From assembly GCA_043758125.1 (NCBI GenBank), contig JAYVOC010000187.1, positions 1 to 8,710 of the forward strand: a stretch of 8,710 nt of DNA. The letters are read 5' to 3'. The notes beneath the pieces were generated by a model that saw only the letters and a list, made by a program, of their open reading frames with translations, was not told the DNA's origin and ran no database searches. The DNA comes from JANXSD01 sp043758125. GTDB lineage: Bacteria > Bacteroidota > Bacteroidia > AKYH767-A > OLB10. Of this stretch, positions 1 through 4,501 are shown one piece after another. How positions within the stretch are numbered: the stretch's first letter is position 1; every line of letters starts with the position of its first letter. The translations under genes were made by a program, and so were the position numbers.

Positions 1-637
1 CTTCCGGCTTCTCAAAAAGATAAACAGCATTTCCTTCGCCTTCCGATTTTCCCATCTTACCATTACCATCAAGACCAGGAATTTTCACTAAACTTTCGCC
101 AAAATTAAATGCCACTGGCTCCGGAAAATAATCAACATGATACATTCTATTAAAACGATTTCCAAACTGGCGTGTCATTTCTAAATGTTGCTCCTGATCT
201 TTACCAACGGGAACTTTTGTTGCTCGATGAATTAAAATATCGGCAGCCATTAAAACTGGATACGTTAATAATCCTGCGTTAATATTATCGGGATGCTTTT
301 TAACTTTTTCTTTGAATGTTGTTGCACGCTCTAACTCGCCCATGTAGGCATTCATGTTTAGCAACAAATAAAGTTCTGCTGTTTCTGGAATATCACTTTG
401 CACATACAGTGTACATTTTTCTGGATCTAATCCGCAAGCAAGGTATTCGGCAAACACCTTACGCACATTTTGTCGAAGGTTTTCTGGTGTTGGATGCGTT
501 GTTAATGAATGGTAATCTGCAATAAAAAAGAAGCAATTATTTTCTTCCTGCATGCGAACGAAATTCTTCATCGCGCCAAAATAATTTCCCAAATGAAGAT
601 TTCCCGTGCTTCTTATTCCACTAACAACTGTTTCCAT
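1..637 (-). CDS. trpS: Tryptophanyl-tRNA synthetase, N-terminal part (3' end beyond window)
   Basis: Class I aminoacyl-tRNA synthetase that charges tRNA-Trp with tryptophan using ATP in the cytoplasm. Reading the minus strand from ATG at 637 gives 212 codons that stay open to the window edge; the family is usually about 320-340 aa, so roughly the last third is missing. The protein begins METVVSGIRSTGNLHLGNYF, with the HIGH-type signature as HLGN (residues 15-18). It also shows TYPVLMAADIL (125-135), VPVGKDQEQHLE (142-153) and the KMSKS loop as KMGKS (194-198), a variant I recall as usual for Bacteroidetes TrpS. The start is supported by the family's N-terminus. A TAACTTTG element ends only 5 nt before the ATG. 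The gene is divergent from plsC. The identification is firm; only the missing end is unknown. Confidence 0.97.
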   Translation of the reverse strand, partial: METVVSGIRSTGNLHLGNYFGAMKNFVRMQEENNCFFFIADYHSLTTHPTPENLRQNVRKVFAEYLACGLDPEKCTLYVQSDIPETAELYLLLNMNAYMGELERATTFKEKVKKHPDNINAGLLTYPVLMAADILIHRATKVPVGKDQEQHLEMTRQFGNRFNRMYHVDYFPEPVAFNFGESLVKIPGLDGNGKMGKSEGEGNAVYLFEKPE

Positions 638-642
638 AGGTG

Positions 643-650
643 CAAAGTTA
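643..650 (-). promoter_or_regulatory. Candidate -7 element (TAACTTTG) of trpS
   Basis: On the minus strand TAACTTTG matches the Bacteroidetes sigma-factor -7 consensus TAnnTTTG and ends 5 nt before the trpS ATG. Transcription would then start at or within a base or two of the start codon. I see no TTG at the usual -33 distance, so the call rests on the -7 match and its position. Confidence 0.5.
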
Positions 651-661
651 ACGAAAAGCCC

Positions 662-669
662 TAATTTTG
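662..669 (+). promoter_or_regulatory. Candidate -7 element (TAATTTTG) of plsC
   Basis: TAATTTTG matches TAnnTTTG and lies 4 nt before the GTG start of the acyltransferase. It sits 11 bp from the opposing trpS element, so the two promoters would share the 36-bp gap back to back. No clear -33 TTG is present upstream. Confidence 0.45.
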
Positions 670-673
670 CATT

Positions 674-1450
674 GTGAAACAACTCTCTTTCTGGGCTCGC
701 CGCATTTGGTGCGGATGGTTTTTCCTCAGTGGCCTACTATCATTTCTGTTATTGTATCCATTCTTCCTTGTATTATTGACAAGAGAAAAATGGTTCCCTT
801 ATGTTTTTCAATTGAAAAAAATATGGGCGCATTGGATTCTTTTCTCCTGTGGCATTCGTTATAAATTAGAATTCGAAGCGCCAATCGAAAAAGGTCAAGC
901 ATATATGATTTGTCCGAACCATAGCTCCTATTTAGACATCGTTTTAACCAACATTGCCTTTCCAAATTATTTCCATTTTATGGGGAAAGCAGAATTATTG
1001 AAAATGCCTTTGCTCAATATTTTCTTTAAAAGGATGAATATCACTGTTAATAGAGGTAGCATCACCGATTCACATAAAGCATTTAAGAGAGCAAACCGAG
1101 ATCTTAAAAAAGGAATTAGCATTGCCATTTTTCCTGAGGCGACGATTCCGGAGTGTTCTCCAAATTTATCAGCCTTTAAAAATGGAGCGTTTAAAATTGC
1201 CATTGAGCAGCAAGTTCCAATTGTGCCAATTACTTTTTTAGATAATTGGTTTATTTTTCCGGATACAAAAGCTGAACGTTATGTTGTTCGTCCTGGCTTA
1301 TCGCGGATAATTGTTCATAAGCCGATTTCTACTGTGGGAATGACGGAAGATGATGTTTCAAAATTAAGAATGCTTGTGTTTAACTTGATACAAAAAACAC
1401 TTTCTGAACGTGGAGATTTTGATCGAAAAAGAGGGCTTTGCAAAAATTAG
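674..1450 (+). CDS. Lysophospholipid acyltransferase, PlsC/AGPAT family
   Basis: Membrane-associated acyltransferase of the PlsC family, most likely acylating 1-acyl-glycerol-3-phosphate to phosphatidate in phospholipid synthesis. The 258-aa product has a hydrophobic segment at about residues 14-36. The catalytic NHxxxxD box follows as NHSSYLD (82-88; His83, Asp88). Motif II is FKRMNITVNR (118-127). Motif III is FPEATIPE (153-160), where FPEGTRS is usual, and motif IV is VPIVPIT (181-187). The start is GTG at 674: the frame is closed by a stop at 662 and the next in-frame ATG (residue 78) would remove the membrane segment and almost reach the catalytic His. The gene is followed by a hairpin at 1465-1492. 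The family is certain. The exact acceptor is inferred, since homologues can act on ornithine lipids or other lysolipids, so no symbol is given. Confidence 0.9.
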   Translation: MKQLSFWARRIWCGWFFLSGLLSFLLLYPFFLVLLTREKWFPYVFQLKKIWAHWILFSCGIRYKLEFEAPIEKGQAYMICPNHSSYLDIVLTNIAFPNYFHFMGKAELLKMPLLNIFFKRMNITVNRGSITDSHKAFKRANRDLKKGISIAIFPEATIPECSPNLSAFKNGAFKIAIEQQVPIVPITFLDNWFIFPDTKAERYVVRPGLSRIIVHKPISTVGMTEDDVSKLRMLVFNLIQKTLSERGDFDRKRGLCKN

Positions 1451-1464
1451 TTTGTACCAATGCA

Positions 1465-1492
1465 AAAAGGTTCCATTTTCATAGAACCTTTT
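1465..1492. terminator. Bidirectional hairpin between convergent plsC-type and bacilliredoxin genes
   Basis: AAAAGGTTC (1465-1473) and GAACCTTTT (1484-1492) form a perfect 9-bp stem around a 10-nt loop. The flanking A and T bases give a short U-run in either direction. It lies 14 nt after the acyltransferase stop and 24 bp from the end of the oppositely oriented bacilliredoxin gene, the place for a shared terminator. The U-run is only about 4 nt, so strength is uncertain. Confidence 0.7.
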
Positions 1493-1516
1493 CACACCCT
1501 AAAATGTAAGATTTTC

Positions 1517-1951
1517 TTAAGTAGTAACAGGAATACAGAATTCTTCGAATGCTGCGATTAAATTTTCTGCAATCATTTCTGATGAATGTCCTTCGATATG
1601 ATGACGCTCGATAAAGTGCACCAAAACACCATCTTTAAATAATCCCATGCATGGCGATGAAGGTGGATAAGGGAGAAGATATTTACGCACTTGCGCCACT
1701 GCTTCTATATCCTGACCAGCAAAAACTGTAACTAAATGATCTGGTTTGATTTCACTTTTTTGAAGTGCTGTTTTAACACCTGGACGAGCAGCACCTGCAG
1801 CACATCCACAAACAGAATTCATCACTAACAAGAGTGTTCCTTTGCTATTTGGAATAGCTTGATCTACGTCGTTAGGAGTTCTTAATTCAGTAAAACCTAT
1901 GCTTGTTAATTCATTGCGCATCGGTGCGCATAATTGTTCTGGATATGGCAT
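1517..1951 (-). CDS. Bacilliredoxin, BrxA/BrxB (YphP/YqiW) family
   Basis: Thioredoxin-fold protein of the BrxA/BrxB family (formerly DUF1094). Members remove bacillithiol from mixed disulfides on cytosolic proteins after oxidative stress. The 144-aa product has the family's CGC active site in SVCGCAAGAARPG (residues 46-58, Cys48 and Cys50), plus conserved VFAGQDIEAVAQVR (76-89) and PPSSPCMGLFKDG (96-108). The length matches the family. I start it at the ATG at 1951 (MPYPEQLC...). The frame extends upstream to an ATG at 2008, but that would run through the promoter at 1977-2008 and adds 19 residues unlike the family. If it works as in Firmicutes, the host should make bacillithiol. BrxA and BrxB cannot be told apart here, so no symbol is given. 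Confidence 0.93.
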   Translation of the reverse strand: MPYPEQLCAPMRNELTSIGFTELRTPNDVDQAIPNSKGTLLLVMNSVCGCAAGAARPGVKTALQKSEIKPDHLVTVFAGQDIEAVAQVRKYLLPYPPSSPCMGLFKDGVLVHFIERHHIEGHSSEMIAENLIAAFEEFCIPVTT

Positions 1952-1976
1952 AATAATATTTTTTAAAATTCTTTTG

Positions 1977-2008
1977 CAAAGGTACAAAGACCTAGCATCC
2001 AAAAACAA
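1977..2008 (-). promoter_or_regulatory. Bacteroidetes-type promoter of the bacilliredoxin gene
   Basis: On the minus strand TACCTTTG (1977-1984) is a full match to TAnnTTTG. A TTG (2006-2008), part of TTTTG, lies 21 bp upstream, within the normal -33/-7 spacing. The element ends 25 nt before the ATG at 1951, giving a short ordinary leader. The site argues against the longer start at 2008. Confidence 0.7.
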
Positions 2009-2092
2009 AAAGACTTGTAATACTATTGCTTATTTTGAATCATTTTAGGCAAACTATCGTAGTATCATTGTTCCATAATCATTCAACACGCT

Positions 2093-2443
2093 ATGAAAAC
2101 AAAGGCTACAACAACAAACGATCTTCGCGATGCCTTTCCGATAATCCGGATTGGTTACGACAAGCGATTGATCGGATCAAACTTAACGGCACTACCTCTT
2201 TTAGGAGATTGGAAATGTCGTCAAGGTAACAAGCTTCCTACTGGGCTTTTGAAGGCATACCCAGAAATTGAGTACGCCTTTAATGAACTCACTCCTACTC
2301 TGTGCAAAGTACACTTTGGCGAGCTGCAAATTTGGTTCGACTTAGTCCCCTTTCCTGAGGCAGGTTATGTAGGAATGTATGGCTTCCATATCGAATCATT
2401 GGTACCGGATGTCAATCATAAAAAGCTTCGGATGGCCGCATAG
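2093..2443 (+). CDS. Hypothetical protein, 116 aa, unrecognised
   Basis: I do not recognise this protein. It begins with ATG at 2093 (MKTKATTTNDLRDAFPIIRI) and ends at TAG 2443, followed at 2466 by a strong terminator, so it looks like a real single-gene unit. It has no signal peptide or membrane segment. The composition is that of a small soluble mixed alpha/beta protein, with aromatic strand-like stretches VHFGELQIWFDLVPF (73-87) and GYVGMYGFHIESLVP (91-105). There are two cysteines (42 and 71) but no metal-binding pattern. It is divergent from the bacilliredoxin gene across 141 bp. A weak promoter-like TATCATTG (2063-2070), one mismatch from TAnnTTTG, lies upstream. The overlapping frame at 2026-2229 is a shadow. 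Function is unknown; that it is a gene is fairly likely. Confidence 0.65.
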   Translation: MKTKATTTNDLRDAFPIIRIGYDKRLIGSNLTALPLLGDWKCRQGNKLPTGLLKAYPEIEYAFNELTPTLCKVHFGELQIWFDLVPFPEAGYVGMYGFHIESLVPDVNHKKLRMAA

Positions 2444-2465
2444 CGGTTAGACTGTTGGTTGGTTT

Positions 2466-2511
2466 GAAGGGAACAGTTGGCTTAATTGTCGACTGTTCCT
2501 TCATTTTTTTT
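2466..2511 (+). terminator. Intrinsic terminator after the hypothetical gene
   Basis: GAAGGGAACAGT (2466-2477) pairs with ACTGTTCCTTC (2492-2502): 8 bp continuous, then one bulged G, then three more pairs. The hairpin is followed by a run of eight T (2504-2511), a textbook Rho-independent terminator 22 nt after the stop codon of the plus-strand gene. Confidence 0.85.
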
Positions 2512-2516
2512 AATAG

Positions 2517-2631
2517 GCCAATCCCGTTAAATTGACGGGACAAGTTGTGCTAGTGTGCCAATCCCGTTAAATTGACGGGACAAGTTGTGCTAGTGTGCCA
2601 ATCCCGTTAAATTGACGGGACAAGTTGTGCT
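2517..2631. repeat. 40-bp tandem repeat, 2.9 copies, each with a palindrome
   Basis: Three identical copies start at 2517, 2557 and 2597. The period is exactly 40 bp and the last copy stops after 35 bp. I see no mismatch between copies. Each unit contains CCCGTTAAATTGACGGG, in which CCCGT and ACGGG form a stem that a G-T wobble and an A-T pair can extend to 7 pairs. The array begins 5 bp after the T-run of the preceding terminator. Perfect identity suggests recent expansion. Function is unknown; it could be a transcript-end structure, a protein-binding array or a simple slippage product. Confidence 0.95.
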
Positions 2632-2855
2632 CATGCAGAAGGAAAGGGTTTTTAGGTGGTAAATTTTTCCATTTTAATTCTGATTTCTTCATCAGATAGC
2701 TCTCGGATTTGAATTCTTCATTGATGTAATATGCCTGTAAGAAAAAGCTGCAGAATTATTGAACATGGATAAAATAAAAGCGTAATAATACCCGAAACCA
2801 AACATCAAACCATTAAACCGATTAAATTAATTATTTAGAGATTACTACACAAAGT
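2632..2855. other. Intergenic DNA with no convincing gene
   Basis: Together with the terminator and repeats this makes about 410 bp without a gene between the hypothetical protein and the response regulator. It is AT-rich, with no TAnnTTTG element, tRNA or hairpin that I can support. The minus strand has a frame open for 62 codons (2755-2567). It lacks a start until an ATG at 2692 (41 aa from there) and ends inside the second 40-bp repeat. It may be a gene remnant or chance. No promoter for the response regulator could be identified. Confidence 0.6.
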
Positions 2856-3293
2856 ATGAGCAGTCAAACATTGAATGAGTCTGTAATTGGTTCTGCAAAA
2901 GCAGGTGCCTCCAAGTATAATAAAGTACTGTTGATAGATGATAATTCACTTGATAATTTTGTGAATAAAAAACTGCTCGAATCGATAGGATTTGCACAAG
3001 AAGTAACTGCATTTCTGTCGCCTGTCGAAGCATTGGATTTCATCAAAAACGCGAAGCACACAGAATTACCAGAAGTGATTTTTTTGGATATTAATATGCC
3101 TGAGATGGATGGATTTCAGTTTCTTGATGCATTTGCATTATTAACTGAAGTAACGCAAAATCAATGTAAAATCATTATGCTTTCAACGTCAGAAAGTTTC
3201 AAAGATTTGAACCGTGCAAACAAAAATCGTTTCATTAAAAAGTTTTTAAATAAGCCTCTTACAGCACAAACAGTTCAAGCAATCAACGTGTAG
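2856..3293 (+). CDS. Stand-alone response regulator receiver-domain protein
   Basis: A CheY-like receiver with no output domain, 145 aa. It would accept a phosphoryl group from a histidine kinase and act by protein contact. The acidic pocket is Asp28-Asp29 in VLLIDDN (24-30). The phosphoacceptor is Asp78 in IFLDINMPEMDG (75-86). The switch Ser/Thr is Ser110 in MLSTSES (108-114), and the conserved Lys is Lys133 followed by Pro134. About 20 Ser/Ala/Lys-rich residues precede the domain; no later in-frame ATG lies before the first strand, so the ATG at 2856 stands. No kinase is encoded nearby, so it is an orphan here. It is convergent with tadA, with a single base between the two stop codons and no hairpin, so the transcripts probably overlap at their 3' ends. 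Confidence 0.93.
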   Translation: MSSQTLNESVIGSAKAGASKYNKVLLIDDNSLDNFVNKKLLESIGFAQEVTAFLSPVEALDFIKNAKHTELPEVIFLDINMPEMDGFQFLDAFALLTEVTQNQCKIIMLSTSESFKDLNRANKNRFIKKFLNKPLTAQTVQAINV

Positions 3294-3294
3294 T

Positions 3295-3738
3295 TTATCG
3301 TTTTGCTTTAAAGTATTCGCTTAATAACATTCCACATTCTTCTTCCATAATACCACCAGTAATTTGAGTTGTAGGATGCAATACTTCTGAAGCAAGTTTT
3401 TTATATCCTCTTTTTGTATCGTAGGCACCAAAAACTATTCTTGTAATTTGTGTCCAGTAAGAAGCTCCAGCACACATTGGGCAAGGTTCTAAGGTGACGT
3501 ATAAAGTACAATCTTTCAAATATTTTCCTCCTAAATGATCTGAAGCTGCGGTGAATGCCATCATTTCAGCGTGTGCTGTAACATCATTTAGTCGCTCCAC
3601 CATATTATGTGTTTTTGCTAGAACAATTCCATTCGCAACAATTACAGCTCCTATTGGAACCTCATCGGCATCAAAGGCCTTTTTTGCTTCCGCAATTGCC
3701 ATCCGCATAAAATAAGCATCGTTTAGAATCGTATCCAT
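3295..3738 (-). CDS. tadA: tRNA-specific adenosine deaminase
   Basis: Zinc enzyme that converts the wobble adenosine 34 of tRNA-Arg(ACG) to inosine, needed to read CGN arginine codons. From ATG 3738 the protein is 147 aa, the usual TadA length. The cytidine/deoxycytidylate deaminase fold shows as VPIGAVIV (27-34), TAHAEMMAF (54-62; zinc ligand His56, proton shuttle Glu58) and LEPCPMCAGA (83-92; zinc ligands Cys86, Cys89). Two GTG codons lie just upstream in frame (3744, 3741). I prefer the ATG because the GTG at 3744 overlaps the TATCTTTG promoter element. TadA is favoured over guanine or cytosine deaminases by the HAE and PCPMCAGA motifs and the short length. Confidence 0.93.
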   Translation of the reverse strand: MDTILNDAYFMRMAIAEAKKAFDADEVPIGAVIVANGIVLAKTHNMVERLNDVTAHAEMMAFTAASDHLGGKYLKDCTLYVTLEPCPMCAGASYWTQITRIVFGAYDTKRGYKKLASEVLHPTTQITGGIMEEECGMLLSEYFKAKR

Positions 3739-3743
3739 CACCA

Positions 3744-3751
3744 CAAAGATA
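3744..3751 (-). promoter_or_regulatory. Candidate -7 element (TATCTTTG) of tadA
   Basis: On the minus strand TATCTTTG matches TAnnTTTG and ends 5 nt before the tadA ATG at 3738. Transcription starting a few bases downstream would produce an mRNA with almost no leader. No TTG is visible at the -33 distance. Confidence 0.5.
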
Positions 3752-3854
3752 TTTTAATTTGAAAATTTGTTGGTTGGAATTCTGGATAGTTATCGGGATT
3801 CAAAACTGTCAATCTTTAATTTAAACCATATCAACGATGTATTTGCCCTTCTAA

Positions 3855-3919
3855 CCTGAAGGGGTCGAATACGAATAGAAAAAAATGAGTTCCTTTGATC
3901 GACCCTGAAGGGGTCGAAT
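3855..3919. repeat. Two copies of a 16-bp repeat (CCTGAAGGGGTCGAAT), one in a perfect palindrome
   Basis: The 16-mer occurs at 3855-3870 and 3904-3919, 49 bp apart. The second copy lies in an inverted repeat, TCGACCC (3899-3905) and GGGTCGA (3911-3917), around a 5-nt loop. The first copy lacks the left arm. The G-rich motif stands out from the AT-rich surroundings. I recall similar CCTGAAGGGGTCGAAT-like words in intergenic DNA of other Bacteroidetes, but cannot confirm that here. Confidence 0.8.
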
Positions 3920-3955
3920 GTTTATGCAGAGAATGTTTATGCAGAGAATGTTTAT
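3916..3955. repeat. 15-bp tandem repeat, 2.7 copies (GAATGTTTATGCAGA)
   Basis: Copies start at 3916, 3931 and 3946; the third stops after 10 bp. The array overlaps the end of the GGGTCGAAT palindrome and ends 5 bp before the -7 element of the following gene. Changes in copy number would therefore alter DNA at the -33 position of that promoter. Confidence 0.9.
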
Positions 3956-3960
3956 TATCT

Positions 3961-3968
3961 TATTTTTG
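3961..3968 (+). promoter_or_regulatory. Candidate -7 element (TATTTTTG) of the IPExxxVDY-pyk operon
   Basis: TATTTTTG matches TAnnTTTG and ends 8 nt before the ATG at 3977, giving a very short leader. The -33 region falls in the 15-bp repeats and contains TTT but no TTG, so the assignment is tentative. Confidence 0.4.
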
Positions 3969-3976
3969 AGACCGAA

Positions 3977-4411
3977 ATGGCGAAAAAGCTAATAACATTG
4001 CAATTTGAAGAGGATTATGATTTTCTCTTATTGGGGATATTCTGTGCTTATCGCGACTATAAACTTTGTTATGAAATAAATCGACAGTTGGAAGTTTCTA
4101 TGGAACGTTTGTCTGATTTAGAATTAAAAATGGAGAAGAAAGGATCGAGTAGTTTATTTTCGATTTTTTCTTGGACAAATGCTGATGATGAAAACTATTT
4201 TATTATCAGCAACAAAGGAAGTAATGGTCATTTCCTTTCAGAGATGAAACAAGTAGATTATTTTCTGATGATCAGAAATTATAGTCGTTATACAAATATT
4301 ACAGACATCACAAAACGTATTAGCGAATTAAAAATCGTGAGTGTAGTGACCGAGATGGATGTTACTCAGCTAAAATCGGCAGAGAACTTTCTGATGGTAG
4401 AAGCTGTTTAA
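3977..4411 (+). CDS. IPExxxVDY family protein
   Basis: A 144-aa soluble protein resembling the Bacteroidetes-specific IPExxxVDY family, which has no known biochemical function. The naming motif appears as LSEMKQVDY (residues 87-95), with VDY intact and the first two residues changed. Other family-like features are the N-terminal MAKKLITLQFEEDYDFLLLG (1-20) and CAYRDYKLCYEINR (23-36), a Ser/Phe-rich stretch SSSLFSIFSW (57-66) and the C-terminal AENFLMVE (135-142). There is no signal peptide or membrane helix. Pyruvate kinase starts 90 bp downstream on the same strand with no terminator between; I recall this order from other Bacteroidetes. The pairing suggests, without proof, a role linked to glycolysis or to pyruvate kinase itself. 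Family assignment is from motif and neighbourhood memory. Confidence 0.8.
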   Translation: MAKKLITLQFEEDYDFLLLGIFCAYRDYKLCYEINRQLEVSMERLSDLELKMEKKGSSSLFSIFSWTNADDENYFIISNKGSNGHFLSEMKQVDYFLMIRNYSRYTNITDITKRISELKIVSVVTEMDVTQLKSAENFLMVEAV

Positions 4412-4501
4412 ATAATTTAATTTTCACTAAATCCTATTTATAGAAAAGAGGAATTGTCCGAATATTAATTTTCATCAATTTCTTTTTATCAAAAACAACA
4501 A

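Noticed and set aside
316..525. Plus-strand 69-aa frame
   Set aside because: It lies antisense to trpS, whose conserved sequence is unmistakable on the other strand.
726..1203. Minus-strand open frames inside the acyltransferase gene
   Set aside because: They overlap a well-supported PlsC-family gene and show no recognisable motifs.
1952..2008. 19-residue N-terminal extension of the bacilliredoxin
   Set aside because: The region holds a full Bacteroidetes promoter and the extra residues do not resemble the family N-terminus.
2026..2229. Plus-strand 67-aa frame before the hypothetical gene
   Set aside because: It overlaps the 116-aa gene in another frame, shows no family features and is not followed by a terminator.
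2527..2613. Integron attC-like core GTTAAAT (fits GTTRRRY) in each repeat
   Set aside because: A 7-mer of this degeneracy is common. The paired RYYYAAC core at attC distance, a cassette layout and an integrase are all absent.
2517..2631. The three spaced repeats as a CRISPR array
   Set aside because: The spacing between repeated segments is itself identical, so there are no unique spacers. It is a plain tandem repeat with no cas gene nearby.
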